Source: Acidovorax sp. Root219
GTDB lineage: Bacteria; Pseudomonadota; Gammaproteobacteria; Burkholderiales; Burkholderiaceae_C
Length of the DNA stretch: 51,198 nucleotides
Assembly (NCBI RefSeq): GCF_001428665.1
Contig: NZ_LMIJ01000030.1
Coordinates: 277,267-328,464, forward strand
Direction: 5' to 3'
Shown here piece after piece: positions 30,868 through 38,952 of this stretch. How positions within the stretch are numbered: the stretch's first letter is position 1; each line of letters starts with the position of its first letter. The notes under the pieces are model-generated. The model did not search any database and was not told the DNA's origin. It worked only from the letters and a program-made list of their open reading frames with translations. A program made the translations under genes and the position numbers.

Positions 30868-32262
30868 CTACTGCGGCGCCCCTTGGGATGCTTGGTACAC
30901 CGGCAGCGATTTCACCAGCGCCCGGAACTCGGGCGAGTGCCGGAGCACACTGCCCCCGGCCTCGATCAGGTCCGTTACCTCGTGCTGCTCGATGGAGAAC
31001 GCCGTGGGGATCTGCAGCAGGCGCGGGCGCGCCACGTCGTCGGGCGAGTCGCGCAAATTGACCGACACCACGTGGATCTCGGCGTTCGGCGCGAACACGT
31101 CGCCGCCGCTGTGCGGACTCACGGCCAGGGTCTTGCGCCACTGCTCGGTGATGTCGCGCAGGTATTCCTGCGTCTCGCGTGTGGCGCGCGCGCCGGTGCC
31201 GAACAGAAGGGAATCCACCACCTGCAGCATGTCGGGCACCTTGTCGCTGGTGTCGATGTTGAACGAGGGGTCGCGCTCGGCGTTTACCGTGATCAGCACC
31301 AGCTTGCGGATGCTGCCCGGCGGAATACCCACCTCGCTGAAGCTCTCGCGCAGGCCGCCGCCAGCCAGCGCGCGGTCGAGCAGGCGCTGCACGCCCAGAT
31401 TGTCAGACAACCCACCATCGACCAGATGGATGTAGGGCTTGCGCCTGGCATCGAGGTAGCTCTGCTCGTTGACCCGATACAGCCGCGAGCGGTAGTCGCC
31501 AGCATTGGCGCGCGCCAGGTGGCTGCCGGCTGGGCGGTTGGCGCACTGGTCCGCATGGTTCTTGAGCGTCATCGGGCTGAGCAGCAGCGGCACGGCCGAC
31601 GAGGCGGCCACCGCGAAGGACAGCGGCACGGTGCGCAGGTCCGAGCAGATCAGCGCGAACTGGTCCCAGGTGAACTCGAAACCCGTGCCCAGCGACATGT
31701 CGGTGGCGGTGATGAACAGCTGCGGGTGGCGCGGGCGCCTTTCCACGTCGCCGAAGGTCTTGCCGGCATAGAGCTCGTCGAGCCGCCGCGCCAGCAGGTG
31801 GGTGCGGCCCAGCCAGGGCGAAGTCAGGTCCACCAGGTTGCCAGGGCGCAGGGCCTGGGTGATCAGGCTGTTCTGGAAGTTCTGGCGCAGGAACTCGTGC
31901 TCGAAGCGCGGCAGCCCCTCGATGCCGTGCGCCGCATAGTAGGCGGCCACGATGCTGCCGCCCGAAACGCCGCTGACCACATCGGTCGCATCGAGCAGCG
32001 TGGTGCGCCGGCCGTTCCACTCGAACACCGTGTTCTGCATCTCGGTGAGCACGCCGAAACCGAAGGCCGCCGCGCGCGCACCGCCGCCCGAGAGAGTGAC
32101 GGCGACCAGGATGCTGGGATCACGCTGGGACGGCCGCTGCATGACCGCCTGCTCCTCCCGCGGCATGGGTTCGTTGACCCAGGGCCTCACGGACGAGCAC
32201 CCGGCCAGCACGACCACCAGTGCGGCCCCCACCCAACGCACCATCGATTGCAGTGTTGTCAC
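30868..32262 (-). CDS. Patatin-like phospholipase lipoprotein
   Basis: A 464-residue predicted lipoprotein. A signal helix ends in the lipobox LAGC near residue 22, which suggests membrane anchoring. The patatin domain has the oxyanion loop TLSGGGARAAAFGFGVL, the nucleophile elbow VVSGVSGGSIVAAYYAAHG, and the catalytic Asp in HLVDGGLSDNLGVQ. The Ser-Asp dyad is therefore complete. Enzymes of this type hydrolyse acyl esters of phospholipids. The C-terminal third (after GSIRKLVLITVNAERDP) resembles other bacterial patatins without a known separate domain. The start is GTG at 32262 with GGGGGA upstream; an ATG at 32244 lacks a ribosome-binding site. Confidence 0.87.
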   Translation of the reverse strand: MTTLQSMVRWVGAALVVVLAGCSSVRPWVNEPMPREEQAVMQRPSQRDPSILVAVTLSGGGARAAAFGFGVLTEMQNTVFEWNGRRTTLLDATDVVSGVSGGSIVAAYYAAHGIEGLPRFEHEFLRQNFQNSLITQALRPGNLVDLTSPWLGRTHLLARRLDELYAGKTFGDVERRPRHPQLFITATDMSLGTGFEFTWDQFALICSDLRTVPLSFAVAASSAVPLLLSPMTLKNHADQCANRPAGSHLARANAGDYRSRLYRVNEQSYLDARRKPYIHLVDGGLSDNLGVQRLLDRALAGGGLRESFSEVGIPPGSIRKLVLITVNAERDPSFNIDTSDKVPDMLQVVDSLLFGTGARATRETQEYLRDITEQWRKTLAVSPHSGGDVFAPNAEIHVVSVNLRDSPDDVARPRLLQIPTAFSIEQHEVTDLIEAGGSVLRHSPEFRALVKSLPVYQASQGAPQ

Positions 32263-32343
32263 AGGCTTCCCCCTTCCCGGCGCGGCAATAACGCGCGCTC
32301 TGCGGGGGAGTTTAAGAGAAGGTGGAGCCTTGGCTTGCCTGGC

Positions 32344-33000
32344 TCAGCAGCCCAGCAAGGCGGGCAGCTCGGCCATGCTGCGAAACACCTGTGACGCCCC
32401 GGCCGCGCGCAGTGCCTCGTCGCCCATTCCCAGTGGAGAATAGGCGAACACCGTAGCGCCGGCAGCCACGCCGGCCGTCACGCCGATCGTGGTGTCCTCC
32501 ACCACGGCGCAGCGCGCGGGGTCGGCCTGCAGTGCTGCGGCCGCTGCCAGGTAGACATCGGGCGCAGGCTTGGTGTGGGGAACCTCGTGGCCGCTGAAGA
32601 TGCGCCCCTCGAAATACGGCATGAGCCCGACCTTGACCAGCTGCATCTCCACCTTGAAGCGGTCGGCCCCCGAGGCGCAGGCGATGCGCCCGCCGTGGTG
32701 GGCGTGCACACGCTCGATGGTGGGGTGGATGTGCTCGATGGCAACCAGGTGCTGGTCCAGCTCGGCATTGCGGCGGGCATAGAAGGATGCCATCCACTCG
32801 TCGGTCAGCGGCCGGCCGGTCTCGGCCTCGATGCGGGCGGTGGCGCTGCGCACCGTGCGGCCGATGAAATAGTCCATGCACTCTTCGTGCGTGATGGCCC
32901 AGCCCGCTTCGTTGAGCATGGTGCGCAGCACGCCGTTGGTGATGTGCTCGCTGTCGACGAGCACGCCGTCGCAGTCGAACAGGATGGCTTCGAAGGTCAT
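32344..33000 (-). CDS. HAD family hydrolase (phosphatase, beta-PGM-like)
   Basis: A 218-residue haloacid-dehalogenase-type phosphatase. Motif I is ILFDCDGVLVDSE with the nucleophile and acid Asp residues. Motif II is the Ser in ACASGADRFK, motif III is the Lys in VPHTKPAPDVYL, and motif IV is VVEDTTIGVTAGVAAG. A C1-type helical cap (residues about 17-85) contains DYFIGRTVRSATARIE. Relatives include phosphoglycolate phosphatase and beta-phosphoglucomutase; the substrate cannot be chosen. The YchJ gene lies upstream on the same strand with a 32-base gap, so the two may be cotranscribed. Confidence 0.88.
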   Translation of the reverse strand: MTFEAILFDCDGVLVDSEHITNGVLRTMLNEAGWAITHEECMDYFIGRTVRSATARIEAETGRPLTDEWMASFYARRNAELDQHLVAIEHIHPTIERVHAHHGGRIACASGADRFKVEMQLVKVGLMPYFEGRIFSGHEVPHTKPAPDVYLAAAAALQADPARCAVVEDTTIGVTAGVAAGATVFAYSPLGMGDEALRAAGASQVFRSMAELPALLGC

Positions 33001-33032
33001 GGATCAAGGCTCACAAAAAAGAAAGGAGTGGG

Positions 33033-33446
33033 TCATTGCTGGTCGCCATCGACATAGAACCAGCGCCCGTCCTCGCGCACGAAGCGGCTGGTCTCGTGCA
33101 GGCGCACGGCGCGGCCGCCCACGCGGTAGCGTGCGACGAACTCGACCTCGGCCGTGTCCTCGCCCGTGCTGCGCTGGCTGCGCACCGTGAGGCCCAGCCA
33201 GCGGGCGCCGGGATCGAAGTCCAGTTGGGCAGGCCGGGTGCGCGGGTGCCAGGTGGCCTGCAGGTAGTCTGCCCGTTCGAGCACGAAGGCGCTGTAGCGC
33301 GAGCGCATGAGGCTGGGCGCATCGGGCGCAGGCGCGGTTTCGAAATGGTCGACATAGCGGCCGCAGCATGCGGCATAGGCCAGGGCTTGCTGGCGCGCGT
33401 TGGTCTGGACGCAGGGGCAGGCGTTGGTGGGTTCAGGGGATGCCAT
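33033..33446 (-). CDS. YchJ family protein
   Basis: A 137-residue protein of the YchJ (UPF0225) family. The N-terminus has CPCVQTNARQQALAYAACCG, a CxC...CC metal-binding motif of SEC-C type. The NTF2-like body reads DAPSLMRSRYSAFVLERADY, LQATWHPRTRP and FVARYRVGGRAVRLHETSRF, ending GRWFYVDGD. A second C-terminal SEC-C motif, present in longer YchJ proteins, is absent, which is usual for the short form. Function is unknown. It is upstream of the HAD phosphatase gene, and a dispersed repeat lies about 55 bases before its start. Confidence 0.88.
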   Translation of the reverse strand: MASPEPTNACPCVQTNARQQALAYAACCGRYVDHFETAPAPDAPSLMRSRYSAFVLERADYLQATWHPRTRPAQLDFDPGARWLGLTVRSQRSTGEDTAEVEFVARYRVGGRAVRLHETSRFVREDGRWFYVDGDQQ

Positions 33447-33500
33447 GGGTTTTAGACTGCCATATCAGTTATCCACAATGCTGGGAATCACCCGCAGCGC

Positions 33501-33704
33501 ATGAAACTGGCGCGGCCAAGGCCAGCGCCCCCGTGCAAGGGCCGCCCCGCCGCACCGAGGGCGTCCCCCTCCCAGATTGCGAAGCAATATGAGAGAGGGG
33601 CTGAGGGCCGCGGCTCCAAGCCTGCCTGCGCAGGCTTGGACGTGCCCGAAGAGCGGCCGCCTCTGGCGGATGCACCGAGGCGCGAAGCGACTCAAGGGGT
33701 GCTT
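33501..33704 (+). repeat. Dispersed intergenic repeat, copy B (long form)
   Basis: Second copy of the element at 15670-15799, in the same orientation relative to its neighbour. It shares the blocks ATGAAACTGGCGCGGCC, GCAAGGGCCGCCCCGCCGC, GCGTCCCCCTCCC, AGAGAGGGG and GGCGCGAAGCGACTCA. The hairpin stem is ATTGC/GCAAT with outer CA/TG pairs instead of the stem of copy A. An insert of about 75 bases, itself containing CCAAGCCTGCCTGCGCAGGCTTGG-like symmetry at about 33616-33640, lies before GGCGCGAAGCG. The right end touches the stop codon of the DUF4197 gene. Confidence 0.75.
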
Positions 33705-34408
33705 CATTTCATTGCGCCAAATACCTTCTTGACCAAGGCACTGCCGGAGGCCGCAGGGTTCTGGCGAATCCGGCGCTCCTCCTCACCGATCATGAGGTAC
33801 AGGCCATCGAGCGTGCGCCCGGTGACGTATTGGGCCAGGTTGGCATCCTCGGCCTTGAGCAGGCCGAAGCTGGCGGCCTTGCCGGCGAAGGCGTTGTACT
33901 TCTGCGTGAGGCCGACCTTCTCGGTGGCCTGGTTCACCACGGGCAGGAAGCGCTCGCCCAGCGCAGTGCGCGTCTTCTCGGCAAAAAAGGCCGTCACCGA
34001 GGTTTCGCCACCGGTCAGGATGTTCCTCGCGTCGGTCACGCTGATATTCTTGACGGCCTGAACCAGCAGGTCCTGGCCCAGTGGCACGGCAGCCTCGGCA
34101 GCGCGGTTGATGGAGGTGACCAGCTCGTCGATGCGCCGCCCCTGGCCCAGCGACTTCATGACCTTGGCGGCATCGTCCAGGGTGCCCGGCAGCCCGATGC
34201 GCACGCGCGGGTTGCCCAGGAAGCCATCGGGCCGGCCCAGGGAGGCGATGGCGGCCTGCACGCCCTGCGACAGGGCCGCCTTCAGGCCGCCCGAGGCATC
34301 GGCGGCCGACAGATCGCCCAGCGACAGGGCCTGCACGTTGCTGGCGTAGGCCAGCAGCAAGGTGCCCAGGGCGCCCAGGCTGGCTTGGTGGAATTCGCGA
34401 CGCAGCAT
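33704..34408 (-). CDS. DUF4197 domain protein, exported
   Basis: A 234-residue protein with an N-terminal export signal (MLRREFHQASLGALGTLLLA, with Arg-Arg, possibly Tat-like) cleaved near VQA. The mature part has GGLKAALSQGVQAAIASLG, NPRVRIGLPGTLDDAAKVMK, LVTSINRAAEAAVPLGQDLL, ISVTDARNILTGGETSVTAF and YVTGRTLDGLYLMIGEEERR. This is the DUF4197 pattern, in which the ARNILTGGExxAT segment is the most conserved. Function is unknown; relatives are periplasmic or lipoproteins. Copy B of the dispersed repeat abuts its stop codon. Confidence 0.87.
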   Translation of the reverse strand: MLRREFHQASLGALGTLLLAYASNVQALSLGDLSAADASGGLKAALSQGVQAAIASLGRPDGFLGNPRVRIGLPGTLDDAAKVMKSLGQGRRIDELVTSINRAAEAAVPLGQDLLVQAVKNISVTDARNILTGGETSVTAFFAEKTRTALGERFLPVVNQATEKVGLTQKYNAFAGKAASFGLLKAEDANLAQYVTGRTLDGLYLMIGEEERRIRQNPAASGSALVKKVFGAMK

Positions 34409-34558
34409 GCGTGGCCTCTCTGATCAAACACGATTAAAAATCAGGTCATCCACCCAGGCCTGCCGGCCTGCGTGGAAGCGCGATGGTGTCCGATTTTCGC
34501 CGACACTCGCACGCCGTAGACTGGCACGCATGAATATCACCACCCGAGGAGTCGAACC

Positions 34559-35038
34559 ATGTGGGAAATGAGCGTGCCCTGGTGGGAGTTTGTGCTGCGC
34601 GGCGTCCTGGTCTATGTGTTCCTGCTGGTCTTCCTGCGGCTCACGGGCAAGCGCCAGACGGGGCAGTACGCGCCGTTCGACCTGGTGCTGCTGCTGATCC
34701 TGTCCAACGCCGTGCAGAACTCGATGAACGCGGGCGACAACTCCCTGGTGGGCGGGCTGATCTCGGCCAGCACGCTCATGGGCTGCCATGTGGTGCTGGC
34801 CAACATGACCTTCCGCTTCGCCTGGCTGGAGCGCCTGATCGACGGCAAACCGCGCGTGCTGGTGGACCAGGGCAAGGTGCACACCGAGCTGATGCACAAG
34901 GAACTGCTCTCCACCGACGACCTGGAGGCCGCCCTGCGCGCCAGCGGCTGCCTGCACCTGCACGAGGTGGAGCGTGCCACCATCGAAACCAACGGGCAGA
35001 TCACCGTGGTGCTGCGCAAACGCGACAGCGCCGGTTGA
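34559..35038 (+). CDS. DUF421 (YetF/YcaP-type) membrane protein
   Basis: A 159-residue protein with three N-terminal hydrophobic segments (VLRGVLVYVFLLVFLRLTGK, FDLVLLLILSNAVQNSMNAG, LISASTLMGCHVVLANMTFR) and a small soluble domain. The latter has GKPRVLVDQGKVHTELMHKE, LSTDDLEAALRASGC and VERATIETNGQITVV, the DUF421/YcaP C-terminal domain. GKRQTGQYAPFDLVLLLILS is the family hallmark. The start ATG follows CGAGGAGTCGAACC. Function is unknown; Bacillus relatives influence the cell envelope and spores. It converges on the repeat-bearing lipoprotein gene with 6 bases between stops. Confidence 0.88.
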   Translation: MWEMSVPWWEFVLRGVLVYVFLLVFLRLTGKRQTGQYAPFDLVLLLILSNAVQNSMNAGDNSLVGGLISASTLMGCHVVLANMTFRFAWLERLIDGKPRVLVDQGKVHTELMHKELLSTDDLEAALRASGCLHLHEVERATIETNGQITVVLRKRDSAG

Positions 35039-35044
35039 ACCGCT

Positions 35045-36184
35045 TCAGCGCGGCGTATAGCACTTGCCGGCCGCAATGGCCGCAGTGACGGCAGGCCCCA
35101 GGCTGGCGGCATCGGGGAAGGCCGATGGCGTGGCCGTGTCCTCCAGCAGACACAGGTGGTTGGCCTTGCGCACCAACACCACTTTGGTCGGCCCCATGCT
35201 CGTGGCGATGTAGCGCCGGTTGCCCCAGAAAGCCGCAAGCTCGGCAGTGGCCTCGGTTCGCTCCTGCTCGAATGAGAACGTGCCGTTCAATGGGCCTGAG
35301 GACGCGGTGCCAGCGCCATCGCATTGGGGGCTGCGGTAAGACACCATTCCAGCGCCTACAGAAACAGAATTGCCGGAGCGTGAGACGCGCCACAGATCCC
35401 GCAGCCCGGCCGATGCGCCGGTCACGGGCAGGCATTGGTCCTGCTCCCATGGGCCTTCGGACAAGGTGGCAAGGGGGGCACACCGCACCGCGACGCTGTC
35501 CACGCTGGTGGCAGCCACCGATCCGAAGCCGTTGCGCACCACGCAGCCTGAACCGGCGGGCGCAGTCTTCACGGTGATCGCGTACACCGCACCATCGACC
35601 AATGCCTTGGTGAAGGTGAAACCTCCATCCGCTGAAACGGTCAGGTCTTCACTGCCGCCATTGGTCAGTACCACCGACTGACCTGCTGATAGCCCGCTTG
35701 CCATACCGCCCAGCGTGTAGGTTGCTGCAGGCAGACTCACGCAATCGACCAGTACGCTGGCAACAGTGGAGGACAGCGTGCCTGCACCCTGCGAGACGGA
35801 GCACTGCTGGCCGGTGGGATGGGTCTTGATGGTGACGGCATAACTGCTGCCCGCAGGCCAACTGGCGGCCATCACGAAGCTGCCGTTGGCCCCCACCGTG
35901 AAATCGTCCGCGCCCTGGTTCTGCAACACCAGCATCTGGCCAGCGGCCAAGCCGGTGACGGTGCCGCCCACCGTGTAGTGCGCCGGCGCTGGCGGCGGTA
36001 CGGATGGGCCCGGTGGCATTGGAGTGGAGGGGTCGGGCGCAGCCGGGCTGTCGGTCCCACCACCACCGCCGCAGGCGCACAACAGGACAGCAGCCAGTCC
36101 CAGCGGCGCAAAGCGCCAGACAGCGCGGGCATTCAAGTGGGAAGAATCGGGGACAACGCGCCGCGCGCGAAAATGAACAGACAT
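35045..36184 (-). CDS. Lipoprotein with two tandem beta-rich repeats
   Basis: A 379-residue predicted lipoprotein. The signal ends in a lipobox (LLCAC) near residue 37, followed by five glycines and a Pro/Ser-rich linker. Two repeats of about 80 residues follow. The first begins YTVGGTVTGLAAGQMLVLQN and ends in the Cys of SVLVDC. The second begins YTLGGMASGLSAGQSVVLTN and ends in the Cys of SVAVRC. Both have a GxFxF/GSFVM strand, a YAVTIKT/YAITVKT strand and an internal Cys, consistent with an Ig-like or adhesin-type repeat with one disulfide each. The C-terminal 130 residues, with Cys pairs, are unrecognised. AGGAG precedes the ATG. A surface or adhesion role is only an inference. Confidence 0.78.
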   Translation of the reverse strand: MSVHFRARRVVPDSSHLNARAVWRFAPLGLAAVLLCACGGGGGTDSPAAPDPSTPMPPGPSVPPPAPAHYTVGGTVTGLAAGQMLVLQNQGADDFTVGANGSFVMAASWPAGSSYAVTIKTHPTGQQCSVSQGAGTLSSTVASVLVDCVSLPAATYTLGGMASGLSAGQSVVLTNGGSEDLTVSADGGFTFTKALVDGAVYAITVKTAPAGSGCVVRNGFGSVAATSVDSVAVRCAPLATLSEGPWEQDQCLPVTGASAGLRDLWRVSRSGNSVSVGAGMVSYRSPQCDGAGTASSGPLNGTFSFEQERTEATAELAAFWGNRRYIATSMGPTKVVLVRKANHLCLLEDTATPSAFPDAASLGPAVTAAIAAGKCYTPR

Positions 36185-36359
36185 GGGCAGCTCCTCTCAA
36201 GATGGTGGGAGCTCTGGGCGCATGGCATGCACTCTGGCCCCACCTGGTTGGTGTACTGCCAGTGTCCAATCACCGGGTGCAATGGGCCGGTGATGCGGAT
36301 CACCAGCAGTGCCCCGGGAACAGGTCCTCAAGGTATCAGGATGTAGCCGCGCTTTTGCC

Positions 36360-36379
36360 AACCCTACTCCGGTAGGGTT
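36360..36379. promoter_or_regulatory. Palindrome upstream of the response-regulator gene
   Basis: AACCCTAC-TCCG-GTAGGGTT is an 8+4+8 perfect inverted repeat. It ends 66 bases before the ATG at 36446 and lies in the 261-base gap between the divergent lipoprotein gene and the two-component locus. Such a short GC-balanced palindrome fits a dimeric NarL-type regulator site. Autoregulation by the encoded response regulator is a guess. Confidence 0.4.
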
Positions 36380-36445
36380 TGCGCCGCACCCATCTTGCGG
36401 AACACTTGGCAGAATTTGCCTGCCACAGCGGTCTCCCCCCACCCA

Positions 36446-37111
36446 ATGCCTCCAACGTCCCCCTACGCCATCATTCTTGACGACCATCCCCTGGTGGCGC
36501 GCGGGGTTGCAGAGTTCCTGCGTTCGCTGCGCCCTGACATGGAAATGCGGCTGGCCACCGATGCGGCAGACTGCCTGCAGCAGGTGGCGGTGCATGGGGC
36601 ACCGGCGCTGGCCCTCATCGACTTCTGGCTGGTGGAAGGGGCGGCCCTGGGCCTCATTGCGCAGCTGCGTGCCAGTTGCCCCGGCACCGCCATCGCGGTG
36701 ATGAGCGGCGATGACGACCCGCTCCTGGCCGAACGCGCCCGCGCAGGTGGAGCACGTGGCTTTGTGCACAAGCAGGAGAGCCCGGGCACATTTGCCCAGG
36801 CCGTGCATGCGCTGCTGGGCGGGCTGACCTGGTTTGTACCCGGCGGTCGCGTGCAGCCCGGCGGGCTGCGCAGCCGCGAGCTGCCGGTGACACCGGCCGA
36901 GCTGGGCCTGTCCGCACGCCAGGGCGAGATCCTCGCCCTGGTACTGCTGGGCCAGCCCAACAAGCGCATCGCACTGGACCTGGCCTTGTCGGAGAGCACG
37001 GTGAAGGAACACATCACCGCCATCCTGCAGCGCCTGGGTGCACGCAACCGCATCGAGGCCATTACGCAATTGCGTGGGCGCAGGCTGGTTCTGGCGGGAT
37101 CTGCGGGCTGA
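36446..37111 (+). CDS. NarL/FixJ family response regulator
   Basis: A 221-residue two-domain regulator. The receiver domain has the acidic pair in AIILDDHPLVARG, the phosphoacceptor Asp59 in ALALIDFWLVEG, a Ser in AVMSGDDD and Lys109 in GFVHKQE. The LuxR-type HTH spans about residues 150-205: LSARQGEILALVLLGQPNKR, then LSESTVKEHITAILQRLGAR. It is the only separate response regulator of the locus and is followed at once by a hybrid kinase whose ATG overlaps its stop (TGATG). The start ATG has no clear ribosome-binding site; a TTG 51 bases upstream is a less likely alternative. Target genes are unknown. Confidence 0.88.
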   Translation: MPPTSPYAIILDDHPLVARGVAEFLRSLRPDMEMRLATDAADCLQQVAVHGAPALALIDFWLVEGAALGLIAQLRASCPGTAIAVMSGDDDPLLAERARAGGARGFVHKQESPGTFAQAVHALLGGLTWFVPGGRVQPGGLRSRELPVTPAELGLSARQGEILALVLLGQPNKRIALDLALSESTVKEHITAILQRLGARNRIEAITQLRGRRLVLAGSAG

Positions 37112-38937
37112 TGGCCTCGCCTGCGGCAGCGCCACCGGCCGAGTGGTCCGACGACGCCCCCATCAGCATGGAGGGGCGAGCCCGCCTGCTGCAGATGACC
37201 TTTGGCCTTCTGCTCACCAGCATCTTCGTGCTGCCGCTGCTGGCACTGACGCTCACGCTGTTCTATGCGCGAGGGCACGATGCGCGCTGGATGTGGGCAT
37301 GGTGCGGCTTCTACGCCCTGTTTGCCGGGGTGATGGTCGTGCAGCGGCGCCTGCATCTGCGCGACCGCAAGCGCCTGGATGCCGAGGCATTGGTGCGCAA
37401 ATGGAAGCCCCGGCTCGAAACATGCGCCTTGCTGCACGGAGCGGGCATCACCGCGCCCATGGCCATCGTGGCGGGCCACGCGAGCTACGACTTCGCACTG
37501 TTGCTGCTGGTGACCAACGCCGCCATCATCGTCGGCAACGCCACACTCCAGACACCCGTGCTCAGCGTGTTCATGCGCTTGTTCATGGCGGGCTGGAATG
37601 CATCGCTGCCCCTGCTGATCTGGGTGTTTCCGGACCATTGGCCTTTCATCCTGCCGTTGGCGCTGCTGCACAGCCTGATCATCTACCGCCACGCACACAC
37701 GACGCACCGCTTCTTCGTGCAGCAGATCCGGCTGGAGGAGCGCGGCGCGCAGATGGCAGCGCGCTACCTGGCGGCACGTGATGAAGCCCAGGCGGCCCTG
37801 GAAGAGAAGAACCGGTTCCTGAGCACTGCCGCGCACGACCTGCGTCAGCCCGTGCACGCCATGGGCCTGCTCGCCGAAGCCATTGCGCGGCGCAACCGCG
37901 ATGGAGGCCTGGATGCACCCCTGGCCGACCTGCAGCGCAGCGTGCGCTCGGTGAACCTGATGTTCAACTCGCTGCTGGACCTGTCGCGCATCGAAAGCGG
38001 CCATGTGACCGCGCATGCCGGGCCCGTAGCGCTGGATGCGCTCTTCGACGACGTGCTCGCGCTCTTTCGCGAGGAGGCGCGCACGCGTGGGCTGCGGCTG
38101 CGCGTGCGCCCGCCAGGCCCCCATGCCGCCGTGCAGGCCGATGCGGACCTGCTGCGCCAGTCGGTCGTGAACCTGGTGCACAACGCGTTGCGCTACACCG
38201 TACGCGGCGGCGTGCTGCTCACCGCCCGCCCGCGCCGCGGGGGTTGGCAGATCGAGGTATGGGACACCGGTGTGGGCGTGGCCCTGGAGGACCAATTGCG
38301 CATCTACTCGCCGTTCTACCGCCCGCAGAACGCCTGGAACATCGACAACAACGGCCACGGCCTCGGACTGGCCGTGGTGGCGCGCTGCGCAAAACTGATG
38401 GGCGCAGACTATGGACTGGCCTCGCGCCTGGGCAAGGGGTCTCGGTTCTGGCTGCACCTGCCCCGTGCCACCCTGGTCGAGAGCGACCCCCAGCAGGCAC
38501 GCTACAGAGGCCTGGCATGGGACGCAGGCGAGGGCAGCGACCGCCCCGACCTGAGTTCGCTGGCGGGCACCTGCATGGTCATCGACGACGACCCGCAGGT
38601 GGCCGCAGCCTGGTCAGCGCTGTTGCAGGCCTGGGGCATCGACGCCCGCTTTGCCAGCTGTGCCAGCGAGGCCTGGGACCTGGTGGACGGCGGCTTTCGC
38701 CCCCGCGCCATCCTGTGCGACCAGCGCCTGCGCTCGGGCGAGAGCGGCTTCGACATCCTGCGGGCGCTTATGGCGCACTGCCCCGACGCCTATGGCGCCA
38801 TGGTCAGCGGCGAACTGCATTCGCCCGATCTGCAGGAGGCCGAGAACCAAGGCTACCTGGTGCTGTCCAAGCCGCTCGACGTGGTCCGGCTGCATGCCGT
38901 GCTGGCCCAGTGGCTGGCGCCCCGGTACAGCCACTGA
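37111..38937 (+). CDS. Hybrid sensor histidine kinase/response regulator, copy 1
   Basis: A 608-residue membrane-bound hybrid kinase. Residues 28-195 hold about five or six hydrophobic segments, forming an uncharacterised membrane sensor. The dimerisation/H-box follows: FLSTAAHDLRQPVHAMGLLA with His242. ATP-binding boxes are NLVHNALRYT, VWDTGVGVALE and GHGLGLAVVARC. The C-terminal receiver has VIDDDPQVAAAWSALL, AILCDQRLRSGESGFDILRA with the phosphoacceptor Asp, and LSKPLDV. The HDLRQPxHA H-box defines a subgroup that often works with separate NarL-type regulators. Translation is coupled to the regulator by a one-base overlap. A close paralogue follows. The signal is unknown. Confidence 0.9.
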   Translation: MASPAAAPPAEWSDDAPISMEGRARLLQMTFGLLLTSIFVLPLLALTLTLFYARGHDARWMWAWCGFYALFAGVMVVQRRLHLRDRKRLDAEALVRKWKPRLETCALLHGAGITAPMAIVAGHASYDFALLLLVTNAAIIVGNATLQTPVLSVFMRLFMAGWNASLPLLIWVFPDHWPFILPLALLHSLIIYRHAHTTHRFFVQQIRLEERGAQMAARYLAARDEAQAALEEKNRFLSTAAHDLRQPVHAMGLLAEAIARRNRDGGLDAPLADLQRSVRSVNLMFNSLLDLSRIESGHVTAHAGPVALDALFDDVLALFREEARTRGLRLRVRPPGPHAAVQADADLLRQSVVNLVHNALRYTVRGGVLLTARPRRGGWQIEVWDTGVGVALEDQLRIYSPFYRPQNAWNIDNNGHGLGLAVVARCAKLMGADYGLASRLGKGSRFWLHLPRATLVESDPQQARYRGLAWDAGEGSDRPDLSSLAGTCMVIDDDPQVAAAWSALLQAWGIDARFASCASEAWDLVDGGFRPRAILCDQRLRSGESGFDILRALMAHCPDAYGAMVSGELHSPDLQEAENQGYLVLSKPLDVVRLHAVLAQWLAPRYSH

Positions 38938-38952
38938 CGAAGCCCGTTGCGC

